A stretch of DNA of 64,000 bases, taken from Leptasterias polaris (Eukaryota > Echinodermata > Asteroidea > Forcipulatida > Asteriidae). Shown in pieces: positions 42,415 to 51,441 of this stretch. The stretch spans positions 7,260,501 to 7,324,500 of the forward strand of contig JAZGTN010000046.1 of assembly GCA_037783415.1 (NCBI GenBank), in the 5' to 3' direction. The notes under the pieces are model-generated. The model had not been told where the DNA came from. It was given only the letters and a program-made list of their open reading frames with translations, and searched no databases. Position numbers and translations under genes: made by a program. Numbering within the stretch: the stretch's first letter is position 1; every line of letters begins with the position of its first letter.

Positions 42415-44184
42415 ATGGCTTTTCGTCAGAGGGTAAAGTTGAATGTCAGAGATGTGTTGCAAGTTTTAGATTGTAACGAGAGTGATGATGGGTCAGAAGA
42501 TGATAGTGATTCAGATGAGCCGATGGAAATTGAGACTGCATCAGATGTTGGCACAGCTGATAGTGATGATAGCTTCAGCTCATCAGATGAGGAGCCACTT
42601 GCCAACATTGCAAGTACTTCAGCAGCCAAAAGAGCAAAGGCCAAGAAGGCCAAACCTGTGTATCGGTGGAAGAAGAAACCCTTCAAGACAACAGACACGA
42701 CATTCACTGGGCCAACTATTGACCCTCCACCTGCCATGGAGTTGGACACACCGTTAGGATATTTTCAACGGTTCATCACTGACGAGATGTTGGACCATGT
42801 TGTTGAATATTCGAACCAGTACAGCGTTCAGAAGAATGGACATGTCGCAAACACATTACGGAAAGAGTTGGAGCAAGTGATTGGTATGTTCTTCCGAATG
42901 GGTCTCGTTCAGATGGCTGGAGTTCGAGCTTACTGGGAAAACGGGACAAATCACGAACCCGTCAGTGGTGTCATGAGCCGTAATCGGTTCCAGTTATTGC
43001 TAACTGTACTGCACTTTGTTGACAATTTGGTCATGACTGATGCAGACAAGAAGGCCGACAAGCTGTGGAAAATTCGCCCATGGCTAAATATGCTGCATGA
43101 AAACTGCTTGAAATTGACAGCAGAGGAGCACAACTCCATTGACGAAATGATGGTGCAGTACAAAGGGAGGACCAGCGGCATCAGACAGTATGTCCGAAAC
43201 AAACCACATCCCTGGGGGTTCAAAATCTGGGTGAGAGCTGGCACAGATGGCTTAGTTCACGACTTCGATGTCTACCAAGGGGGTGACGGTAAACGCACAG
43301 AACTTGGCCAAGGTGCTGATGTCGTCCTGAAACTTGCTGCTACATTGCCTTATCATGTCCAGCATAAGATATTCGCCGACAATCTCTTCACCGGTGTTCC
43401 CCTCCTTGTCAAAATAAAGGAGATTGGAATGCACTACATCGGCACCGTGCGCCAAAACCGTCTTCATGGTTGCAAGCTTGCAGATGAAAAAGAGCTCAAG
43501 AAGAAGGGTAGGGGCGCACATGACTACTGCGTGGAAGAGGACCACAACATCGTGGCAGTCAGATGGCTTGACAACAAAGCTGTAACGCTTCTGTCCACAT
43601 ATGTTGGCATCAATCCCACAGACAACGTCCGCCGATGGCATTCAGAGGAAAAAGAACACAAAGAAGTCGAGCGTCCTGCCATCATCAAAGCATACAACCA
43701 GTTCATGGGCGGCATTGACTTGATGGACAGCTACCTGGCCAAATACAGGTTTCGTGTGAAGTCACGGCGTTGGTACATGTACCTGTTTTGGCATTCACTC
43801 ATGATTGCTGTCGTGAATGCTTGGTTGGTGTATCGCCGTGAGTACAAGTCACTTCAACTTCCAGAGAAGTCTATGATGAAGCGCCGTGTCTTTCAGGCAC
43901 ATGTTGCCTCAGCACTGGTTGGGAGGAAGTACGCACGACCACCTGGAAGACCATCACTGGAGGACGTCCATGATGCAATGGTGAAACCCCGTCCCAGAAA
44001 AGTGCGCAAGGGACCAGTGGATGATGTCCGAAAGGACTGTTATGCTCACTGGCCAGTGAAGGTGGACAAAAGAGGGAGATGCAAACACTGTGAAGTGAAC
44101 AATACAAACACCTTGTGTGAGAAGTGTAACGTGAGACTGTGTTTCGTTGAGAACCGCAACTGTTTCAAGTCCTACCATGTGTAG
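42415..44184 (+). CDS. piggyBac transposase, intact (589 aa)
   Basis: The enzyme catalyses cut-and-paste transposition at TTAA. The N-terminus (residues 1-90) is acidic with many Ser/Asp/Glu. The RNase H-like core carries three Asp in family context: NSIDEMMVQYKGR, FADNLFTGVPLL and MGGIDLMDSYLAKYR, corresponding to the DDD triad. KPHPWGFKIWV and RRWYMYLFWHSLMIAVVNAW are family blocks. The C-terminus has a cysteine-rich finger (GRCKHCEVN, LCEKCNVRLCF, NCFKSYHV), used for end binding. I start at MAFRQRV (42415), not 42382, because a splice acceptor precedes it. Length and motifs are those of a full enzyme. Activity is inferred, not shown. Confidence 0.93.
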   Translation: MAFRQRVKLNVRDVLQVLDCNESDDGSEDDSDSDEPMEIETASDVGTADSDDSFSSSDEEPLANIASTSAAKRAKAKKAKPVYRWKKKPFKTTDTTFTGPTIDPPPAMELDTPLGYFQRFITDEMLDHVVEYSNQYSVQKNGHVANTLRKELEQVIGMFFRMGLVQMAGVRAYWENGTNHEPVSGVMSRNRFQLLLTVLHFVDNLVMTDADKKADKLWKIRPWLNMLHENCLKLTAEEHNSIDEMMVQYKGRTSGIRQYVRNKPHPWGFKIWVRAGTDGLVHDFDVYQGGDGKRTELGQGADVVLKLAATLPYHVQHKIFADNLFTGVPLLVKIKEIGMHYIGTVRQNRLHGCKLADEKELKKKGRGAHDYCVEEDHNIVAVRWLDNKAVTLLSTYVGINPTDNVRRWHSEEKEHKEVERPAIIKAYNQFMGGIDLMDSYLAKYRFRVKSRRWYMYLFWHSLMIAVVNAWLVYRREYKSLQLPEKSMMKRRVFQAHVASALVGRKYARPPGRPSLEDVHDAMVKPRPRKVRKGPVDDVRKDCYAHWPVKVDKRGRCKHCEVNNTNTLCEKCNVRLCFVENRNCFKSYHV

Positions 44185-44587
44185 ACTGAATCATCATGTA
44201 CACGTATGAACATGCTCCAGCAGTATATGAAATTGTATGACAGCACAGGCTTTTACTAGATTTTGGGGGGGGGGGGGGTGGAGAGAGGAAAATCACTCAG
44301 TGGTTCACCAAGCATTTGTCTTTTGGGGGCTCCTGAATGTTTTAAATTTTGAATTTTCTCCCTCCAAAAGTGACGTGGAAAATTTTCTACCGGGACAAAT
44401 AATTTGAAAAGCGTATGGCTGGGGGGGGGGGGGGTGGGGGGGGCGCAGCTATGACTCTATTTCTACACAGGTGGTGCAAATTCGCTTGGTACGTTATACT
44501 TTGCACTTAGTGATCTCCCATAAACTAATCCATCACAAAGTGCACCACTGGAAAATAACATAAAAAAAAAAAATTAGATTACAAGCC

Positions 44588-44628
44588 AATCCCCCCCCCC
44601 CCCCCCCCGGGGGGGGGGGGGGGGGGGC
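44588..44628. repeat. Mirror C-run/G-run homopolymer palindrome
   Basis: Seventeen or so C are followed directly by about nineteen G, a perfect snap-back. Two other long G runs lie at about 44264-44279 and 44419-44443 in the same piggyBac 3-prime region. Such runs are error-prone in sequencing, so exact lengths are uncertain. Confidence 0.8.
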
Positions 44629-45276
44629 TCTGATACCACTTTAAACTGACCCTAGAGTTGTGTACCATTTATTAATAAGTACAGGATACATGATGCATCG
44701 TATTGGACTTCAGTACTGGAATGGATTACAGTGTAATGAAATTGGTTTCCAACACATTTTTCAATATGTAACTTACCGTATGACCCAATGTGACGTATAT
44801 GTCACATTCCGTAAAAAAGGTCAAATGAGGTCATATGTTTGCAAATGCTAAATAAATGTGGTACAGCACCCCAAACAAACTTGCTTTTGTGAAAGAATAT
44901 TTTTTATTTCATTTAAAAGATGCCTTGGGTTCCCCAGGGTTAAGGTGATTTTTAAGTTCACTAAAAAGGTTAGACAATGAGGCACACGTAAACCTATCTA
45001 CAATGCTAACAGGATAAGAACTCCAGTTCCTGGTAAAAAGACATGGCATAGAGTATTTAAATGTATCTGTGCGAGAAAACGGGTGGTGAAAAGTTAACCT
45101 AGAATCGGAATGTCTGTTATTTAAAAAAAGATAGCTGCCTACAAACAATTTCATGAGCAAGGACTCCCGTCTGGCACTCAGTGTACTAAGAATAAGATGA
45201 AGCTCACCTAGTCGTTCAGTACGAAAGCCCATTAGTGCCATCCCAAGTATAAATTTGTTTTTTTGCAAGTATATGT

Positions 45277-45445
45277 ATGACGAATCTTGTTTTTGGAAGT
45301 ATATGTTTGGCGGATCTTGTTTTTGGAAGTATATATTTGGCAGATCTTGTTTTTCGGAAGTCTATATTTAGCGGTTCTTGTTTTTTGGAAGTATATAATT
45401 ATTTGACGGATCTTATTTTTTGGAGTATATTTCGCGAGTCTTGTT
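45277..45445 (+). repeat. Minisatellite, ~31-34-bp unit
   Basis: A unit like GATCTTGTTTTTGGAAGTAT with ATATTTGGCG recurs about six times with drift in length and sequence. Frames keep open as VFGSIYLADL-type repeats; no protein is claimed. Confidence 0.85.
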
Positions 45446-46193
45446 TGTTCTTGTCCTTTGTGCCCTCACACGTCGTGCGCCCGACGCAGTACGGTGTCAT
45501 TGCTAGGCACGTACATGTACGTTCTGTGGCAAAGTTTTGCGCATTTGCGATTTCAAGGCAATTGTATATTCTAAGCCTCAGTCACACAAAAACTAGTTCT
45601 CAAAACGTCCGAACCCGTCCATAATAAAATCGTAAAACGGGTTGTGGTCTGGCTAGAACGTACAGCTTTGGCCGAACAATGTCTGTAATGTGACCCCATC
45701 CATCTCGTCTGGGCATATATATTTAAAATCTTGAGGTCAGGAACAGAAGTAAACTGTAAAAATATTGTGCCCAAATGATGAACCAGTGAGAAAACGGCCC
45801 CTATTTATACCATACTAATTGTCTGATTGTAATGCAGACGGGGTGGACGTTTTAAGAACTGATTAGAACGCAATAAACAGGCTCATAACCTACTGCGAAC
45901 TTTTAGAACTGTGTAGAAACGTGTTGCAAACTTGTTCAGAACTTGTAATTTTGTTTTGATCGTATTTAGACGGAATAACGACGCACTAAGGACGTAATGC
46001 GGTGAGTTGGGTCTGTCTGTGAACGGGATGAACGTGCTACAAACGGACCCGGTGTCGCGCACTGAGCATTCCGGCGTACTAAACGTTCCAGATGACTATA
46101 TTATAATACATTACTTCATGTCATGCCTGCGAGCAGCAAGCGAAAGTAGTAACTTTTGTGCCGCACTGAGTGTTCCTCTAGTCTCTAGCTGTC
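45446..46193. other. No gene recognised
   Basis: The spacer has CpG-rich parts and motifs such as GACGGGGTGGACG (45838) with a relative GACGGGGTGGTCG at 47510. It may be part of a larger element that contains the exon at 46194 and the MITE at 46691. Confidence 0.4.
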
Positions 46194-46391
46194 ATGGCGT
46201 CGCCCATGAGCTGTAGTACTACTACTAGTAGTGATGAACGCACAAGCATGTCAAGTCGTTTCGTAACTCTAGGTGTGAAGACATCAAGAATAATTCATTA
46301 CCTTACCAGCAGGAAGTATGTGGAAGGCCTGACAGAGGGGGAAAAGAGGGCTGTACGTGCCCAATCTAAGAAATATTCTTACGACGAGGCC
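46194..46391 (+). CDS. Candidate 5-prime coding exon of a transposon-derived protein
   Basis: ATG in a good context opens 66 codons: MASPMSCSTTTSSDERTSMS, then TSRIIHYLTSRKYVEGLTEG and EKRAVRAQSKKYSYDEA. A donor-like A|GTAAGT follows directly at 46392. The segment IxxYLxxxxYxxGLTxxEKRAxRxxSKKY resembles the short helical domain before the integrase of gypsy- and Ginger-type proteins; this is by eye only. No second exon was found. It may be a captured exon or part of a non-autonomous DNA element. The product is unproven. Confidence 0.35.
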
Positions 46392-46690
46392 AGTAAGTAC
46401 TCAATGACAAATGAGTTACCATGGTTACTATAATACTAGTACTACAGTACTACATGTAGTGTGTGTAGCACCATTGGTAGCACTAATTTAGTTAGCGCTG
46501 TACCTGTAGCACAGTACGTATATTTCTCATGTTGTAACGAAAGGCAATTTAAGAGCACGAGAAGGAGACCACGTCACCAACACGGCTGGAACGAACAGTA
46601 CGGCCGCGCATGCGTACGTCACCTGGAACGCTCAGTACGCCGGAGCGTCGAGGACGTGACACCGATCGGTGTGTGCACACGTACATCCAA

Positions 46691-47392
46691 TAGACTGTGC
46701 AAGTCTCGCGCGCATTCGAACATCCGGGACCATAGTGGTCCCAACCATATGGAGTTTTACGTAGGCGAGATTTTGTTTCGTAAATCATTTTAGTTTAACG
46801 TAGTTTGTGACCTAGAAAATTATACATGTTGTTGGGAACGCAATACTAAGTGATAACAAAATATGAAAGTGAAACCAATTCAACAACAAAACGAAGAAAA
46901 CCCGAGAATTTAACTTGACCTCAGCTTCCGGTTATTGCAAAAAAATAAGAATGTTGTGCTCGCCTCCGATCATAAAACTTATGTAAACGCTTTTTTGGAT
47001 GAGCGAATATGATCGCCAGATGCTGTAATTGCAAAGCGAACCCTTTTCATTGCAGTCTATGGTTGTTGAGGCGTCAGCATCTTCTTTAAACTACGATACG
47101 GGTCAATTTAAAACCCTTTTGACCATCACGAATCCGCGTAAGGGGTTTCTAAAAAGTTAACATCAAAAAAGCATCCTTGTCCCAGAGTTTTATTTTTTGT
47201 TCAATAATAATTAGTATAATTTTGTGTATTTCAAAAGCTAAAACTAATTTCATAAAACTGTAATGATTTATTTTTGTTGTTCAGATTTTGTCATGAGATA
47301 TAATTTAAAACAAAGATTTGATTTCAGAAATAAAAATGTTCTTCGTTTGACGTGTTTTCTCGTTCGGATACGCGCGAGACTTGCACAGTCTA
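46691..47392 (+). mobile_element. A-family MITE, copy 3 (full length, 702 bp)
   Basis: It begins TAGACTGTGCAAGTCTCGCG and ends with the exact mirror. The body matches copies 1 and 2 throughout, with small indels. No coding region. No clear target duplication beyond the TA included in the ends. The three copies appear moderately diverged from each other. Confidence 0.9.
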
Positions 47393-47639
47393 TTGACGCT
47401 CGACCGCACACGTCATAGCACGTCCCTAGTACGATCCGAGGACGGCAATTCCGTTCGTATAGTACGTCCACCTCGTTTTAAGTACGTTACCACTCCGTCT
47501 AATTGCAGGACGGGGTGGTCGCCCGAAAATTTTGAGCAGGCTCAAATCTGTTGTATTCTAAAAGGGGTAGTCTGAGAACATTCCAGTTTTAAGGGCTATT
47601 AAATAATTGTTGGTTTTGATGTTAACATATCATGATTTA

Positions 47640-47780
47640 TTGGTCAGGGGTATCACCTATTATTCTTTACTTATACTGGTGGTCATGGGTATCACCTGTT
47701 ATTGTTTTTCTTACTGGTGATCTTGGGTATCACCTGTTATTGTTTTTCTTACTGGTGATCTTGGGTATCACCTTGCACTT
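47640..47780 (+). repeat. Minisatellite, ~38-bp unit
   Basis: GGGTATCACCTGTTATTG followed by TTTTTCTTACTGGTGATCTT repeats about 3.5 times. The two central copies look identical. Confidence 0.9.
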
Positions 47781-48104
47781 TTTGCTAAAACCGTTTGCCC
47801 ACCTTTTGGTATCCGGTGTGAGGGAACATTAAACTGGCTTGAAGCTACGACGTACACACACATCACTTTGGTTTCAGTTCCCCATTTTTCTGAGTTTGAG
47901 TATAAAAAGCTAATGTTTTATCTCCCTAAAAAATCCTGAACCCGTGGCAAAGGCCACGTCTATAAATTATCATGAAACATGACACTTGTTAATATTGTTA
48001 GGCTGACAATAACCGAAGTTTTTGAAATGTTTCCAATAAAACCAATAAACATAACAATTCAACCATGACACTCTACAATAATGTATGTCTCAACTTGGGT
48101 GTTG

Positions 48105-48175
48105 CTTGGCATTGTTAGAATTGGCATTGTTGCTTGGCATTGTTGCTTGGCATTGTTGCTTGGCATTGTTAGAAT
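48105..48175 (+). repeat. Short tandem repeat (TTGCTTGGCATTG)
   Basis: GTTGCTTGGCATT recurs four to five times, interrupted once by AGAATTGGCATT. Confidence 0.85.
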
Positions 48176-48224
48176 TCTCCCAAACATTTTATGCCCTACA
48201 AAAGGCTGGCCTGACAATGTTTAA

Positions 48225-48412
48225 CTTTTGAATTGAACCAAAAATGTGGTTCGGATAACCCACGTGACCTTCTTTTTTTGATAAATGCTCAAAAACGGCC
48301 AAAATTGATGGTTTCTTTTAGGAACCGTTCTTCTCCATTCCTGGAAGACCTTTGGAGTCATGTTTTAGTCTATTTTGTAGCCAAACTATAGCCCAACGAA
48401 GCCGGTGTTTCC
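48225..48412 (-). repeat. Interspersed repeat E, copy 2
   Basis: This is the reverse complement of 28607-28812, about 80-85% alike, without a conserved frame. It lies just left of the hAT element at 48599. Confidence 0.75.
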
Positions 48413-48598
48413 CTTTAATATCCACCTACACAAATTTACAAAGTAATACTTCTTTTTCCAAGAACAATTTGCAAGGACGGATTTTGTGAAAATTAGACTC
48501 AACATGACGTGAAAGAGGCATTGTTAACATAATAAGGTTCAATACACTAATACAATCAGGAAGAATGGCGCTAACAGATAAATAGTGATGATTAAAAC

Positions 48599-49859
48599 CA
48601 GTGGCGTAACTAAGGGGGGCACGGGGGGAAAGTGCCCCCCCCCCCCCCAATTGATGTCAGTGACCCCCGGGTGCCCCCATTTGAAATCTGAACCTTTGAT
48701 ACTATAATAATTACCAGAATATAAAATGTTAAGTTATAATATAAACTTTTATGGAGCAATGGTGCCGTATAACTCAATGTTTCAAACTATTTTTTTATTT
48801 ACACATACTTGTTGTACCTTTGCAATGGACAGTTGTTACTTTTACCAACGTCTTCAAAGTACTGTAAATCACGTCCGCAAATTGATGACTCATCGCCCGC
48901 GCGCGCCCCATTCTGCCACAGTCTGCCACGTTAAATACGGTACGGTAGTGTTACAGTCATGAAGCTACACGACGTGCTGGGTGCCGTTGCATTTATCATT
49001 AGTACATGAGGAAAAGCCATTGAAAACTCTTGAGCTGTGTGAGAGCATTAATCTAAAATATCTGCTTCATTTGAGACATTACTTTGTTCTTCAGTGTATA
49101 GGGTATATGAAATAGTTTGTCAATATGTAAAAATCGAAATGGGGGGGGGGGGGGGCGGCTGGGTCAAAATCAAAGTTTTTAGGCCTACTGTGCATGGCCC
49201 AAAGTGTGTAAAAAATAAATACTACCTAGAGTGCCAGTCCTCAAATACATAAATCCCCATAAAAAAAGACTCCGGTCTCGCAATCCCTTGTTAACAGTTA
49301 TGATTTATTTCTACACATTCAAACAGTAACTGCATGGTTCTAAATGTGCGAAAAGAAGAGAGGAAAAAAATCTTTATTTCATTATGATGTATTTAATAGG
49401 CTGCAGGATCTGACACAAAATAAGGAAGGATGCAGGCGAATATTGGGAGGTTTTTTAAGAAGCGACCCTCGATGGGTGAGGGAGATGAAGCTACACCCAG
49501 TTGCAGTAAACTTCCAGCATATTAGAGTGATCCTGAAATACATGAGGTAGGCCTAGATGAGTGGGTTTATGATCCCTACACAACCAGTGAATCTTCTTCA
49601 GATGACAGTGACAATGATAGTGACACTGCCGTCTCTGCTCAGACAAGAGCATAGAAACATCATTTTGCAAATTGACCATATTATTCCCTTTGGTTTAATT
49701 GAGGGGCTGTTTGGAACCCGCCATTGCGTAGATTAAGATCCAGTTTTTAAAAAGTGCAAAGGAATCTTTTATAGTTGATTTGCCAGCAGTGCCCCCCTAG
49801 AAAAAATGGTGCCCCCCCCTTGTGCCCCCCCCCCCAAATTTACCTTAGTTACGCCGCTG
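48599..49859. mobile_element. Non-autonomous hAT element, 1261 bp, perfect 8-bp target duplication
   Basis: The terminal repeats are CAGTGGCGTAACTAAGG (48599 onward) and the mirror of CAGCGGCGTAACTAAGG. ATTAAAAC directly flanks both ends (48591-48598 and 49860-49867). CAGNGGCG termini and 8-bp duplications are hallmarks of hAT elements. G/C runs follow both ends. The interior has a 68-codon open stretch (49344-49550; ILGGFLRSDPRWVREMKLHP) and a Ser/Asp-rich stretch (SSSDDSDNDSD, about 49590) that could be captured or degraded coding sequence. No hAT dimerisation domain was seen. Confidence 0.9.
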
Positions 49860-49915
49860 ATTAAAACCCCGCGAAAACCACTTGTTTAAACCATCTATTT
49901 AGTATTGTAGCGAAC

Positions 49916-50224
49916 GGCCTATGGGTCCTTGTTTCTAATACTGCCGAACACCAAGAAAAGGGGAGCCCGAGACTGGACTGAAGGAAAACCAACTTTATTC
50001 GTAACAACTCTGGTCTCTTTCTGACTCAACCGTACAACAAACTCCTTTTAATCAACACAAAGCAAAGAGTGAGTCATCTTGGCTCCTGGCCAACGTTTTC
50101 CCGCCGGCTCGAACGCAACAGTCTATTTATAGTCCATGATACTTCCGGTCCAATGTCTGGAGAGAGAGCGTTCTCACGCCGGCTGTCCGGCGGTTACCCG
50201 GCGGTAGCGATGTCCATTACATCA
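49916..50224 (-). repeat. Gypsy 3-prime LTR (309 bp) with polypurine tract
   Basis: On the minus strand the LTR begins TGATGTAATGGACATCGC and ends GCCGTTCGCTACA (TG...CA form). It is preceded by the polypurine tract GAGGAGGGGG (50225-50234). An AATAAA polyadenylation signal lies at about 50000. No second copy is seen in this window. Confidence 0.85.
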
Positions 50225-50581
50225 CCCCCTCCTCAAATTAGCCTATACTCCTGGATAGCAGGTGATTAACATAGTTCAACAGTTTTACTTGTAACTGGTT
50301 GGGGTTTCCCCGGGAATGATGATCAATGTTGATTCTGGTCCCCAATTTGGTGACCCAGAATCCACCAAAGATACAACAATCGGCAGTGAGACCCACAACC
50401 GCATTTTTTTAATTTAACAACAACAACAACAAAACAATGTTCATTTATCTGTCTGTGCTGGGGGACCCCTCTGGTCCAGGTCTGCCACAGCACGTCGCTG
50501 GGTTCCTTTATACCCGATGACTCCGTCCGGCGAACGGTACGGACTCCGGTGGTGGTGTCCTCCACGTCTCCACCATGGCCG

Positions 50582-51016
50582 TTAATACAAACTCTTCCCG
50601 CATGAGAGTGGCTTCTGTCTGCACCCTCCGTCGGCTCTCAAGAACTCCGCCGGGGTGGTGCACTCCATGAGCCCCGCAGTTTGCAAGGTCCGGGCCGTAT
50701 ACCATTGTCCGTTTATGTAGATCCTAGCAGACGAATCAACTCCATCCTGTGGTGCGATCCTCCTGATGTCACTCACGCCAGCGGCGGTGTGCGCCCCCGC
50801 GGCAGAAGTAGTCAAGGTAGTCGCCGGATGTGTGTCCCCAGCATGAGAGATTCGTTCATTCCGTGTCAAGTAGTCCGATCGCCGGTATTTGCTGTCACAC
50901 AGCTTACATCTGTAAACCCTTCCTTCGTGGGTTGCTTTCTCATGACGTCTCCTTGTATAGGACGAGCCATACGTGCGTCCACACACTCTGCAAGCATAGG
51001 TAGCAAGCATCGTCAT
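50582..51016 (-). CDS. Extra ORF with two C2H2 zinc fingers between pol and the Gypsy 3-prime LTR
   Basis: The 144-codon ORF starts MTMLATYACRVCGRTYGSSY. It contains two fingers: C-x2-C-x12-H-x4-H in YACRVCG...RRRHEKATH, and YRCKLCDSKY...RNERISH, where the first histidine position of the second finger is weak (NERISH). The remaining residues are Ala/Thr-rich, with ARIYINGQWYTARTLQ near residue 95. It overlaps the pol C-terminal frame by 77 nt in another frame. Position matches the env or accessory ORF slot. DNA or RNA binding is inferred from the fingers. No comparable Gypsy family comes to mind with certainty. Confidence 0.55.
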   Translation of the reverse strand: MTMLATYACRVCGRTYGSSYTRRRHEKATHEGRVYRCKLCDSKYRRSDYLTRNERISHAGDTHPATTLTTSAAGAHTAAGVSDIRRIAPQDGVDSSARIYINGQWYTARTLQTAGLMECTTPAEFLRADGGCRQKPLSCGKSLY

Positions 51017-51440
51017 CCATCATGTCCATGTCGGGAGAAGTACCACAATGAGCGTTCCTCTTCAACTGGCATAAATCTGAAGAATTACTACATGCACGCC
51101 CGCCCTCTAGTGGCCAACTGTCATGCGTTTTGTTCTCACTGGAAACGAAAATTTGTTGCAAGTATCGCTGTGGCTTTCTCACGGCTCTGCCTCGGCGTGT
51201 GCACGGTATACAGGTGGACGGGTCTCCATCATTCTTCGGTACGGGGAGTTGGGTACCGACTGTAATGCTTGCACTGGCGGTTGAGCCGCCCATTGGGCTG
51301 CCCATACCGGCGGTTGGGCTTCCCATACCGGAGGTGGGGCTCTGTGCAGTGCTGGTTGGGTTTTGTTGTGCCTGCCGAAGCCCACGAAACCCACAGACTT
51401 CACTCGAATTTCCATAACAGAGTTTCATTCTGTCTGCATG
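50940..51440 (-). pseudogene. Gypsy pol C-terminal tail
   Basis: From the C-element junction at 51441 the frame reads MKLCYG, a Gly/Ser/Thr/Pro-rich tail with GMGSPTAGMGSPMGG, and CIPCTRRGRAVRKPQRYLQQ. Gypsy pol proteins usually end with an Arg-rich RxxRxxRxPxRY motif, which matches. Removal of the inserted C element aligns KVV upstream with ADRMKLCYG, equivalent to VVHxDRLKPY of the family. Confidence 0.7.
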
Positions 51441-51441
51441 T

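Larger units (their letters stand above)
41585..44939 (+). mobile_element. piggyBac DNA transposon, apparently complete
   Basis: TTAA target copies flank the element (41581-41584 and 44940-44943). The terminal inverted repeats are CCCTGGGGAGCCCCAGG on the left and the mirror of CCCTGGGGAACCCAAGG on the right. Just inside both ends is a palindrome GTGACATATATGTCAC (41611-41626, with GTGACGTATATGTCAC near 44791). The element encodes one transposase (42415-44184) without frameshift and has a likely 5-prime UTR intron. All parts expected for autonomous piggyBac mobility are visible. G/C homopolymers lie between the gene and the right end. Confidence 0.95.
41250..45268 (-). mobile_element. LINE 3-prime end (minus strand) interrupted by piggyBac
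   Basis: On the minus strand from 45268 to 44944 the frame reads RTERLGELHLILSTLSARRE, LFVGSYLF and SRTDTFKYSMPCLFTRNWSS, ending SELKNHL at the TTAA. On the other side of the piggyBac element, from 41584 downward, it continues with LNLLCPGFHLFIYF to a stop at 41477-41475, followed by 3-prime UTR. L.LxxRRxxLLxxxxxxxL...RTDxFKxSF...WNxLP is a usual LINE RT C-terminus. The frame is continuous if one TTAA is removed with the insertion. Only the tail of ORF2 remains. Confidence 0.7.

Noticed and set aside
50681..51265. 194-codon plus-strand ORF
   Set aside because: It is antisense to the Gypsy pol tail and zinc-finger ORF.
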